This document shows, in pieces, positions 34,281 to 42,808 of a DNA stretch of 64,000 nt; position 1 is the first letter of the stretch, and every line of letters begins with the position of its first letter. The position numbers and the translations under genes are program-made. Under the pieces are notes generated by a model. That model saw only the letters and a list, made by a program, of their open reading frames with translations, searched no databases and was not told where the DNA came from. The stretch comes from CAZCTC01 sp964501335 (GTDB taxonomy: Bacteria; Chloroflexota; Anaerolineae; B4-G1; SLSP01), in assembly GCA_964501335.1 (NCBI GenBank), contig CAZCTC010000037.1, forward strand, positions 1 to 64,000, given 5' to 3'.

Positions 34281-34976
34281 TTAACTCCCCATCAGGGCCA
34301 GGATAAATTCCATAACCCTGCCTGCGGCAATCTGCACCGCCCAAAACCGCTCCACCATCAACGTCAAAGCTGTCGTAATCGCGCCGGCATAAGCAGCGGC
34401 CAGCGCCACAATCACAAATCCCCGACCGCTCCACGAAAGGCCCCGACCGATCCACTGCATGGGAGTATTCGTAGCAACCCGCTGCAAAAAGCGAGTGTTA
34501 TTGAAAAAGACCAACAAAGCAGTCGTCACACCAATCAAGATAAAAATTCCTTCGGCAAAAATTCCGCCGCCACCGCCCGCCGAAAGATCAAACGGGGCCC
34601 ACGTCAAACCAATCTGGGGGATCATGGTCCCAATCAAAATGCCGGCCACCGCCACCCCCGTTCCGACTCCCACCAGAAACCCCATCGAAATGTTGGCCAG
34701 ATGCGAAACCTGAGGAACGAGTTTAAGTAACAACAAAGCCCCTAACGCTAACGGAATCGCCGCATAGCCGATAATTTGGGTATTCCCCGAAGTGAAGTTG
34801 GGCAAAATCCATTCAAAAAGCAGATAACGCAGAGCTATCGCTAAAATGTAACCGGCCCCTACCCCTACCAGCAACGCCAGGGCCCAACGATAAAGTACGT
34901 TATCCCCTAAAATATAGCTGAAAATACAGAGGGTTATCAGGGCTCCCACAACCAGGCCGATAAATTCGATGTCCAT
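34281..34976 (-). CDS. Polytopic membrane protein of the MutL operon
   Basis: A 231-aa protein with about six hydrophobic helices (IEFIGLVVGALITLCIFSYI; LLVGVGAGYILAIALRY; IGYAAIPLALGALLLLKLVP; MGFLVGVGTGVAVAGILIG). No catalytic motif is seen. It is packed 3-4 bases from the genes on each side, implying co-translation with the MutL-like ATPase and the PDWLRG protein. Unknown function. Confidence 0.75.
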   Translation of the reverse strand: MDIEFIGLVVGALITLCIFSYILGDNVLYRWALALLVGVGAGYILAIALRYLLFEWILPNFTSGNTQIIGYAAIPLALGALLLLKLVPQVSHLANISMGFLVGVGTGVAVAGILIGTMIPQIGLTWAPFDLSAGGGGGIFAEGIFILIGVTTALLVFFNNTRFLQRVATNTPMQWIGRGLSWSGRGFVIVALAAAYAGAITTALTLMVERFWAVQIAAGRVMEFILALMGS

Positions 34977-34980
34977 CGGG

Positions 34981-37936
34981 TTATCCAGCCCCCTTCCTGC
35001 CCTTGATCAGATAATAAACCATGCCCAGCAACAACAATCCGGCAGCCGCCCAATGGCTATAGGTTAACGCATTCAACCGTAACGGCAGGGTCTCCCAATT
35101 CGCAGGCACCGGAACCGTTCCTCCACTGGATTTTTGTTTCATGCCGTAATCCCAGGCGCCATTCATTCCCGCGACCCAACCCACGGCCGTCTGGAAAGAC
35201 TGGCCCCGCAAATCCATATACGGCGCCACTTGCGGAAAAGCCGAAGCGCTCATTCCAGCTCCAAAAGGCAGCGCTTGCCGTGCCGTCACCCCTTCCGGCT
35301 TGACCAGATTCACGGCCTCGACATTGGCATTCTGTTCAATCCACCACCGGATACGATTGGGACGAGCCGCTAGAACGATCAACAACTTCGCCTGCGGAAT
35401 CGCTTCATTATGTCCCATAAACCAGGAAATCCCATTGACCTCGCCGGGAATATATCCGGCATCAACCGCACTGCCGGCAGGGAAACGATCCATAGCCAAC
35501 CAGGCCGTGCCGGAAAGCGGCTCAGTCTCCGTAACCACCGGGACATTCACCATCGCCAAAGCCATCCGTGCCATCGCACTGCCCTCAGGCAACGAGCTGA
35601 TCGTAACCAGGCGGGCCTGGCGCGCCCGCAAATGATCCAGTAAAGGTGCCGCGACCTGATTCATCTCCTCGGCATCGGCCGCCCCATATTCCACCGCTAC
35701 GACAACCAGATCCCCCGGCTGCAGCGTCTGGACCTTATTCCAGAGAGAATTGATCCCTTTCTGCTGCGCCCAGGAAACGGCCGGCTTATCCGACGTGGTT
35801 GAAGGCATCATAAATGCAAAGACGATCGCGGCGACCAACACCAGGAACATCGCCCACCGCACCACCAGATCGCCCCAGCCGGGACGACTGCGCACTTTTG
35901 CCACCGGACGTTCCGCACCACGAGGCTGTTCCAGCAAGAATTTCCATAGTTTTGCCTGTTCCAGCATCATCACAGACGGAGCAGGATTCTTCACCGGTTG
36001 CCAATCTTTGGGCATATCGACCAGCATGTCCGAAAGCAACACGCCCGAAATTCCTTCCAACGGCCCCTGATCCTCTGTCCGGCGCAAGGCAGCCCGTTCC
36101 AACAGCGTAATATCAGAATCATCCTGAGCCGCTGAGGCCTGCGTCGGCCGCATCCCCTGGATCCACTCCGGGATACTGGCCCGTTCCAACCCATCCGCCG
36201 CCGTATCCGGAATATCGATCAACGGTGCCGGAGAAGTAGCATCAGGCGGTTTTAAAGACTTGACCCAATCCGGCACTTCGGCTTGTTGTAAATTAGGAGC
36301 AGCCGCCCCCGCAGGTTGCGGCCCCTTGGATTGATTGAGTTCCTGTAACCAACTGGGGACCTCTTCCGCCGGAGCTGCCTTTGCCGGAGCAGTAGTCGGC
36401 TTGTTGTGCGCCAACACCTCTCTCAACTTCTCAGGTTTCTGCAAATCAGCCGGATTGACGGAACGTGGAGTCTTGGGAGCAGGCTTCTCCGGTTCAGCTT
36501 CTGATTCAACAAAGATTTCCTTGCCCCCCCCGCTGGTAACGCCGGCCGGAGCAAGACCGATCAACCAGGAGGGAATCTCCCCCGCGCCCCCGCTATCGGC
36601 CGCGGTTTCCGACCGGGCTGCCCCGGCGGACTCCAAATCCCGCAACCAGTCCGGAGTCCCACTCTCGAATTCCCCTGCTTCACTTCCCCCCGCCGGCATA
36701 ATATCCGATTGCAGCCAATCCGGCATTTCTGAAAAAGCCGAAGACTTTGACTGCGACGGCGGTGTCTCCGTTGGACGAGCAGGAGTCACAGGCGCAGTTG
36801 TTTTTTCAGATCCCGCCCCTGCAGAAGCGCCGGGCTGCACATCACGCAACCAGTCAGGCATTTCATCCCCGCCACCCGCCGGAGCAGGCGCAGCACCCAA
36901 AAAGCTCTCGCCTTTCAGCCAATCGGGAATATCATTGCCCCCGCCGGCGGGAGCCGCCGGTTGTGACGCAGCCGCAATCGGCGCATCAGCCCCCCGCAGC
37001 CAGTCCGGCAATTCGTCCGCCCCACCGGCCGGAGCCGCCGGTTGTGACGCAGCCGCAATCGGCGCATCGGCCCCCCGCANNNNNNNNNNNNNNNNNNNNN
37101 NNNNNNNNNNNNNNNNNNNNNNNNNNNNNNNNNNNNNNNNNNNNNNNNNNNNNNNNNNNNNNNNNNNNNNNNNNNNNNNGCGCCGCCGGGGTCGCCGAAA
37201 CCGGCGCATCCAATCCCCGCAGCCAGTCCGGCAACTCCTCCGCCGGTTCGCTCGCCTTCGGGGTGACGTTCGGTTGCGCTGCCGGAGTCGCCGAAACCGG
37301 CGCATCCAGTCCCCGCAGCCAGTCCGGCAAGTCCTCTGCCGGTTCGCTCGCCTTCGGGGTGACGCTCGGTTGCGCCGCCGGGGTCGCCGAAACCGGCGCA
37401 TCCAATCCCCGCAGCCAGTCCGGCAAGTTGTCCGTTGATTCGTTGGATTCCACGCTAAACGCCGGGGTGATGGGGGATGAAACCGGGGCATCCAATCCTC
37501 GCAGCCAATCCGGCATTTCCTCTGCGGGTTGGGCAGCCCCAGGTATCTCATTCACGGCCGAAGACGCATCCTGGGAATTCTGATCGATGAGCGATTGCAA
37601 CCAATCGGGAACCTGCGCATCGCTCGGAACCTGATCAGGCGCACCTTCACTCCCCCCCAAATTAGCCTTGGGGCGAGTAGGCAACGAAAGGCCCTTCAAA
37701 CTGGTAGAAGTTTCCTCTACCGCACGAGTCGGGGGCGTTTCTTTTGCCTGCGGAACCATCCCTTCGAGAGGGACCAACCGGTTATGACATTTATCGCAAA
37801 AGATACTTCCCACCGGATTGGAAAAACCGCAATTGCTGCAACGCACAGTAGTGGTACGCTGTAACTGCGTACCACAGGCATTACAAAACCGACTTCCATC
37901 TGGATTTCCGTTACCACACTTTGGGCAGCGAATCAT
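34981..37936 (-). CDS. Zinc-ribbon, PDWLRG-repeat membrane protein (interrupted by assembly gap)
   Basis: One gene broken by 100 Ns (37080-37179), so the frame is lost across the gap and the true length is unknown (over 950 aa). The N-terminus has two zinc ribbons (CPKCGNGNP ... CNACG; CSNCGFSNP ... CDKC). A long Pro/Ala-rich region then carries at least a dozen short (D/E)-(L/M/I)-P-D-W-L-(R/K) motifs, including LPDWLRGLDAP on an exact 96-bp spacing and LPDWLRGADAP on 81 bp. Degenerate versions (VPSWLQEL, VPDWVKSL, IPEWIQGM) trail off towards a transmembrane helix (MFLVLVAAIVFAFMM). An extracytoplasmic domain of about 220 residues and a second helix near the C-terminus follow. The repeated motif looks like a binding peptide displayed many times. 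Confidence 0.8.
37080..37179. other. Assembly gap of 100 Ns
   Basis: Exactly 100 N characters, the usual placeholder for a gap of unknown length. It lies between the 96-bp and 81-bp tandem repeats of the PDWLRG gene, so the repeats themselves probably broke the assembly. Repeat number and frame across it are not known. Confidence 0.98.
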
Positions 37937-37947
37937 ATCGGCATCAT

Positions 37948-38568
37948 TTACTCATCACTATGGGGACGATCGATCCCCAACAAGATACGCAAACCTGTCA
38001 TAAGCACACCTAACGCCACGCCCAACAATATACCTCGCATTCCGGCCATCGCCGGCACCCGTTGAATCCAACTCGACAATTCGCTCAGGAAAGAAATCGG
38101 AGGATAGATCCCGATCAATAAAATCAGGGCAACTCCCAGAAAAACCAGCGTAAAAGCATCCCGGCGTGTCCGCAGCATCCGCATCCCCGAAATAATCAAG
38201 GTCACACCCGTCAATGCCAGCAACGCCGATTCTCCAGGCACCCAGAAATCCCGGACCAACATCTGCGTCCATTCGCCTTCCGGCCCCTGCCAGAGGACCA
38301 GACCACAGGTCAAAATAGCCGCAGTCAACACCAGCGCACTGGAAAACCAGCCCGCCTTCATCGCCGCCGTCCGTTCAACATTTACCCGCACCAGTTGCAA
38401 AAAAGCAATCAAAACAGCAAAGGTGCCCACCACCATCGCCCATTGCACAAAAATGGTCTTGAGCTGTACAAGATAAGAGATCGACAGCAAACCGCCCAAC
38501 AGGGTAAAACCGCCGACCACGACGGCTACCACGACCGGAAGCACCATACTGAATAACCGTTTAAACAT
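37948..38568 (-). CDS. Membrane protein of the MutL operon
   Basis: A 206-aa protein with about six hydrophobic helices (LPVVVAVVVGGFTLLGGLLS; MVVGTFAVLIAFLQLV; FSSALVLTAAILTCGLVLW; ALLALTGVTLIISGMRML; LVFLGVALILLIGIY). AAAGGA lies 9 bases before the ATG at 38568, which I prefer over a TTG six bases earlier. It is 11 bases upstream of the PDWLRG gene. No known family; the operon position suggests a subunit of the same membrane assembly. Confidence 0.72.
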   Translation of the reverse strand: MFKRLFSMVLPVVVAVVVGGFTLLGGLLSISYLVQLKTIFVQWAMVVGTFAVLIAFLQLVRVNVERTAAMKAGWFSSALVLTAAILTCGLVLWQGPEGEWTQMLVRDFWVPGESALLALTGVTLIISGMRMLRTRRDAFTLVFLGVALILLIGIYPPISFLSELSSWIQRVPAMAGMRGILLGVALGVLMTGLRILLGIDRPHSDE

Positions 38569-38594
38569 CGGCAAATTCCTTTAAAACGGCCCTT

Positions 38595-39353
38595 TTATTT
38601 CCATAACGGAGCGAGAAAGATACCCGCAAACAACGCAAAAACCAACAAAATCCGTAAAATATCCTGGGCCCAGAGACTGGCGCGATAAATCGGCCGTCCG
38701 GTCACTTCCGCCGCCCCGGCAAAAAGCTCTTCACCCAGAGCCAGCTGTTCGCGTCCCAATAAAGGATAAAGCCCGGCCATCGCTGGAGGAGAAGCCACCC
38801 CACCCGAGGAATAAGTACCTCGCCGACCGGCCGCCTCAGCAATCAAATTGACCTCCTGGCCGAACTCCCCCATCATTACATTCGACCCGACTTTCTTATC
38901 GTAAAGGTAAAGCGCGGTCATCGCAGCATAGGTAACGGGAGTCGCCGCCGTAAACTGCACCCGGGTCGGACGATAACGTCCCACACTCCCCAGCTTCACA
39001 TAGGATCGGCGCATCCAATCATCCGCCATTAAATAAAGGATGGGATCGCCCGCCGTAATGGTAAGCGGAGTGTCGTAAGCCGCAGAAAGATCGCTCATAT
39101 CGCGCAATCCCTCCAGGGCTCCGATAGAGATCAACGCTTCTTCACCAATGATCGATCCGCTTCCTACGGCCACATGGATAAAAGAACCCTCTTCTGCCGA
39201 CCGACGCACCTCTTCCCCTAAAGCATTGAACATAGGAATGGAACGGGATGAGGTATTGGGACGCGACTGGGCCTTCAAAATCACATAAAAGATCAACAAA
39301 ACTATAATCCCGAGACCGATAATAGCCAGAGCCGCTCCCATTGCATTATTCAT
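38595..39353 (-). CDS. Single-domain protein flanked by two membrane helices (possibly DUF6754)
   Basis: A 252-aa protein with a TM helix at each end (MGAALAIIGLGIIVLLIFYV; ILRILLVFALFAGIFLAP) and a domain of about 190 residues between. The middle contains the strongly patterned HVAVGSGSIIGEEALISIG and a YRPTRVQFTAATPVTYAAM stretch. From memory this resembles Chloroflexota proteins annotated DUF6754, but I cannot verify it. The ATG overlaps the stop of the 81-aa gene by four bases. Second gene of the operon; function unknown. Confidence 0.68.
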   Translation of the reverse strand: MNNAMGAALAIIGLGIIVLLIFYVILKAQSRPNTSSRSIPMFNALGEEVRRSAEEGSFIHVAVGSGSIIGEEALISIGALEGLRDMSDLSAAYDTPLTITAGDPILYLMADDWMRRSYVKLGSVGRYRPTRVQFTAATPVTYAAMTALYLYDKKVGSNVMMGEFGQEVNLIAEAAGRRGTYSSGGVASPPAMAGLYPLLGREQLALGEELFAGAAEVTGRPIYRASLWAQDILRILLVFALFAGIFLAPLWK

Positions 39354-39595
39354 TTTGAACCTCGCTTTTCCTCTGGAGTTAAACAAGCTAGAGATTCCTG
39401 GAGCAGCGCCAGTTCTTCCGGCCGGTCCAACAATTCGGCCAGAGACGCAGTCGTCCGTCCACCAATAAAAGGGCTCATCGCCCAAAGGAGTTGTCCACCC
39501 ACAAAACCCCACGCTCGAATGAGATCGAAGAACGGCAAAAGCCAGTCAGCCAGGCCCCTTTGATGAAGAACCTCAGCCCACTGGCGTATCTGCAT
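39350..39595 (-). CDS. Small protein, first gene of the MutL operon
   Basis: An 81-aa protein, MQIRQWAEVLHQRGLADWLL and on, ending in a basic tail. It has one moderately hydrophobic stretch (IRAWGFVGGQLLWAMSPF) that could be a membrane anchor. Interestingly it contains LADWLL, reminiscent of the PDWL repeats in the same operon. Its stop overlaps the next start (ATGA). A sigma-70 promoter lies about 113 bases upstream. I do not recognise a family; the gene call rests on coupling and position. Confidence 0.55.
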   Translation of the reverse strand: MQIRQWAEVLHQRGLADWLLPFFDLIRAWGFVGGQLLWAMSPFIGGRTTASLAELLDRPEELALLQESLACLTPEEKRGSK

Positions 39596-39707
39596 TTCTC
39601 GTGGTGGAGTAATTGCCACAGTATTCCCTGCTTTAATGGAGCTTCGACAGCCGAAAAATGGTGAGCTGGCGCCCCGGAGCAGATCTAAAAACTGGGAAGC
39701 CGCTACC

Positions 39708-39736
39708 AGTATAGCACGGTTTACAGGGAGTGTAAA
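39708..39736 (-). promoter_or_regulatory. Sigma-70 promoter of the MutL/PDWL operon
   Basis: On the minus strand TTTACA (39731-39736) and TATACT (39708-39713) are separated by exactly 17 bases. This gives a start near 39701 and a leader of about 105 bases to the first gene. The short repeat TTTACA-CTCCC-TGTAAA over the -35 box is itself an inverted repeat and might be an operator. Confidence 0.7.
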
Positions 39737-39863
39737 GTTAAAAACCCCAAAATTAAAATATGGTCGGTAACACAAAAAGCAGCCCTGGAAGGTTGGAAGT
39801 CTGGAAGAATGAGCGTTTTCAACGTTCATTCGACCGTCTTCCACCCTTCCATTCCGCCCAAAC

Positions 39864-41885
39864 TTAACTATTTCCGCTATTTTTCTCTCGTTTCCACAGA
39901 GGCGCCTTCTCTTCCAGAATCCCCCGCAGCTCGAAAATCTTATCGCGCAGGCCGGCCGCCTTCTCAAACTCCCAGTTGTCGGCAGAGGCTCGCATCTCTT
40001 TTTCCAGCTCCCGGATCAGCTTATCCAGCTGCGCCACGCTCATCTCACTCACTTCGCTCGCCACTCCGCCGCCCGCTTCGGCCACTTCCGATTTGACCCG
40101 TTCCGTCAAATCATGGATAGCCTTCACAATCGCCGTCGGCGTGATGCCGTGCTCTTTGTTATACTCTTCCTGCTTCTTACGCCGGGCCTGAGTCTCATCG
40201 ATCGCCTGACGCATCGAGTCCGTCATCTGGTCGGCATACATGACCACGGTCCCCTGAAGATGGCGCGCCGCCCGGCCCATCGTCTGGATCAGGGAAGTCG
40301 CACTGCGCAGGAAGCCTTCCTTGTCTGCATCCAGGATCGCCACCAGGCTCACTTCGGGCAGATCCAACCCCTCGCGCAGCAGATTGATCCCCACCAGCAC
40401 GTCATACTGCCCCAGGCGCAGCTCGCGCAGGATCTCCACCCGTTCGATGGTCTGGACTTCGCTGTGCAGGTACTGAACCTTGAACCCCAGTTCATGAAGA
40501 TAGTCGGAAAGGTTCTCCGACATCTTCTTGGTCAACGTCGTCACCAATACCCGCTGCCCGACCGCCACCCGCTCGCGAATCCGGCCAATCAAATCGTCGA
40601 TCTGCCCTTCCACCGGCCGGACAATGATCTCAGGATCCAAAATTCCGGTCGGGCGAATCACCTGCTCCACAATCTGCTGGCTGCGTTCCAGCTCATAGGG
40701 CCCGGGCGTCGCCGTCGTATAAATCACCTGATTGATCCGGGACTCGAACTCATCAAAGGTTAACGGACGGTTATCCAGCGCCGAAGGAAGGCGAAAACCG
40801 TAATCCACCAGCGTTTGCTTTCGGCTACGATCCCCATTGAACATTCCACGCACCTGCGGCACCGTCATGTGAGATTCATCCATAATAAGGAGGAAGTCCT
40901 CAGGGAAATAGTCGACCAAGGTCCACGGCGGTTCTCCCGGCTTCCGCTGATCCATATGCCGGGAATAGTTTTCAATGCCGGAACAGTACCCTACCTCACG
41001 GATCATCTCCAGATCATAACGGGTCCGCTGCTCCAACCGCTGCGCCTCCAACAATTTGCCCTGTTGATTCAACTCTTTCAGCCGCGCTTCCAGCTCGGCT
41101 TCGATATCCAGCTGAGCCTGCACCATCTTCTCCTGAGCCACCACATAATGCTTGGCCGGGAAGATCTTCAACTCCGCCGGACTGTCGATCACTTCGCCGG
41201 TGACCGGATTGATCTCGGTGATCCGCTCGATCTCATCGCCCCAGAACGACACGCGATGGGCCGTCTCGCTGTACGCCGGACGGATCTCCAACACATCCCC
41301 CCGGGCCCGGAACGTCCCTCGCTTAAAGTCCATATCGTTACGTTCATAATAGATCGAGACCAGATGGCGCATCACCGCTTCCCGCCGGACCGGCTGTCCC
41401 ACCGCCAGGGGCAAAATCATCCGCCCCCATTCGTGCGGATCGCCCAAAGCATAGATCGCCGAAACCGAGGCCACAATGACGGTATCGCGCCGGGTCAAAA
41501 TGGCGGAAGTGGCCGCCAACCGCAGCCGCTCGATCTCATCGTTGATCGAAGCCTCTTTTTCAATGTACAAATCCTGGGCCGGCAAATAGCTTTCCGGCGT
41601 ATAAGCGTCGTAATACGATACAAAATATTCCACCGCATTGTTCGGGAAAAGCTCTCGGAACTCGGAATAAAGCTGAGCCGCAAGAGTTTTGTTATGTGCC
41701 ATGATCAGGGTAGGCCGCTGCGCCTGCGCAATGATTTGCGCCACCGCAAAAGTCTTTCCCGTACCCGTGGCTCCCTTCAATGCCTGATAACGATAGCCCC
41801 GGTTCAGCCCATCGATCAATTTTTCGATGGCCTGAGGTTGATCGCCGGTGGGTTGAAAGTGGGAGACGAGATCAAATAATGGCAT
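39864..41885 (-). CDS. Excinuclease ABC subunit B
   Basis: UvrB, the damage-verifying helicase of nucleotide excision repair (673 aa, normal length). Walker A is GATGTGKTFAVAQ, followed by LIMAHNKTLAAQLYSE. The beta-hairpin region is YYDAYTPESYLPAQDLYIEK, Walker B is LIMDESHM, and helicase motifs SLVAILDADKEGFLRS and QTMGRAARH are present. The C-terminal UVR motif (LEKEMRASADNWEFEKAAGLRDKI as key residues) binds UvrC. The ATG at 41885 is chosen because GGGGAGC lies just upstream; an in-frame upstream start would fall in the promoter. Monocistronic by appearance. Confidence 0.97.
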   Translation of the reverse strand: MPLFDLVSHFQPTGDQPQAIEKLIDGLNRGYRYQALKGATGTGKTFAVAQIIAQAQRPTLIMAHNKTLAAQLYSEFRELFPNNAVEYFVSYYDAYTPESYLPAQDLYIEKEASINDEIERLRLAATSAILTRRDTVIVASVSAIYALGDPHEWGRMILPLAVGQPVRREAVMRHLVSIYYERNDMDFKRGTFRARGDVLEIRPAYSETAHRVSFWGDEIERITEINPVTGEVIDSPAELKIFPAKHYVVAQEKMVQAQLDIEAELEARLKELNQQGKLLEAQRLEQRTRYDLEMIREVGYCSGIENYSRHMDQRKPGEPPWTLVDYFPEDFLLIMDESHMTVPQVRGMFNGDRSRKQTLVDYGFRLPSALDNRPLTFDEFESRINQVIYTTATPGPYELERSQQIVEQVIRPTGILDPEIIVRPVEGQIDDLIGRIRERVAVGQRVLVTTLTKKMSENLSDYLHELGFKVQYLHSEVQTIERVEILRELRLGQYDVLVGINLLREGLDLPEVSLVAILDADKEGFLRSATSLIQTMGRAARHLQGTVVMYADQMTDSMRQAIDETQARRKKQEEYNKEHGITPTAIVKAIHDLTERVKSEVAEAGGGVASEVSEMSVAQLDKLIRELEKEMRASADNWEFEKAAGLRDKIFELRGILEEKAPLWKREKNSGNS

Positions 41886-41913
41886 ACTGCTCCCCCTGGA
41901 AAGGATAGCGGTG

Positions 41914-41942
41914 ATTATACGGCAGGCTCCAACGAAAAGCAA
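41914..41942 (-). promoter_or_regulatory. Sigma-70 promoter of uvrB
   Basis: Minus-strand TTGCTT (41937-41942) and TATAAT (41914-41919) are 17 bases apart, about 30 bases before the uvrB start. No SOS (LexA) box was recognised. Confidence 0.7.
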
Positions 41943-41952
41943 ACCAGGAATT

Positions 41953-42687
41953 CTACGTTGGTACCACTTCCACCACCATAAAATGCGAAAGTCCGAAGAT
42001 CCGCAACGGGGTCCGCTCCAATGTATAGGTGATACCGCGCAAAACCTTGCTCAAAGCCGGCCGACGCAGCGCCACCTTATCGTACCCGGGATAAACCTGG
42101 GTCAGCAACTTCACTTTCACGGGAAGCCCGGCAAACAGCCGCCGCAGCCCACCGCCCGTATAAGCCCGCACATGCGGAGCCAGCCGGTTTCGCCAGGGAT
42201 CGGGCAGCCAGTTGACCAGCGGTTTATTGCCGAAATAGTATTGCCCCTTCCAGTAAATCCCATGCGTCTCAAAGGGATAGAGCCGATTGGGCACAAATAA
42301 AACGATGAAGCCGCCGGGCCGCGTCACCCGCACCATCTCCCGGGCGCAGGCCCGATCGTCCGTCACATGTTCCAAAACCTCATTTGAAAAGACCACATCG
42401 AACTGCTGGCTGGCAAAAGGCAAATGTTCCCCCACAGACTGGGAAACCCACGCCGCCCGGGTTTTGGCTTCCACCGCCCGCAGATATTCCACCTCCACCC
42501 CGCCGGCCCGGGCACCACATTGCTGGAAAGCATGCGTATACATTCCCAAACCGCAGCCCATATCCAAAACCCGTTTGCCGTTCAACGGGACATAATGTTG
42601 CACCAGGGCCAGCCGACGTTCCTGCCCGGCACGCCATACAAATGAAGGATTGCCGCGCACAGCGGCCGCATCCGCATTCTGATCCAT
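41953..42687 (-). CDS. Class I SAM-dependent methyltransferase
   Basis: A 244-aa methyltransferase. Motif I is VLDMGCGLGMYTHAF, the acidic motif II-like segment is AGGVEVE, and VVFSNEVLEHV with VTRPGGFIVLFVPN forms the remaining SAM-pocket motifs of the Methyltransf_11 type. The C-terminal third, with YYFGNKPLVNWLPDPWR, may set substrate choice, perhaps a lipid or small molecule. The ATG at 42687 is used because upstream frame is not family-like. It lies upstream of uvrB on the same strand, but uvrB has its own promoter. Confidence 0.85.
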   Translation of the reverse strand: MDQNADAAAVRGNPSFVWRAGQERRLALVQHYVPLNGKRVLDMGCGLGMYTHAFQQCGARAGGVEVEYLRAVEAKTRAAWVSQSVGEHLPFASQQFDVVFSNEVLEHVTDDRACAREMVRVTRPGGFIVLFVPNRLYPFETHGIYWKGQYYFGNKPLVNWLPDPWRNRLAPHVRAYTGGGLRRLFAGLPVKVKLLTQVYPGYDKVALRRPALSKVLRGITYTLERTPLRIFGLSHFMVVEVVPT

Positions 42688-42773
42688 AAACGCTGCCTTT
42701 ATCAGGTTAAAATTCAAACATCCGCATTGTAAAGGGAAAGAGAAGCCTGTCAAACCCTCCCGTCGCTCGCCTC

Positions 42774-42801
42774 TTGAACCGCCTATCAGGTGTGGTATAC
42801 T
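42774..42801 (+). promoter_or_regulatory. Sigma-70 promoter abutting the kinase start codon
   Basis: TTGAAC (42774-42779) and TATACT (42796-42801) with a 16-base spacer. The predicted start of transcription (about 42808) touches the GTG at 42809, so the message could be leaderless. Confidence 0.6.
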
Positions 42802-42808
42802 TCCTCAC

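Noticed and set aside
36900..37500. Regular 81-bp and 96-bp repeats that might suggest a CRISPR-like array
   Set aside because: The repeats are coding (PDWLRG motif), without unique spacers between short palindromic units, and no cas gene is nearby.
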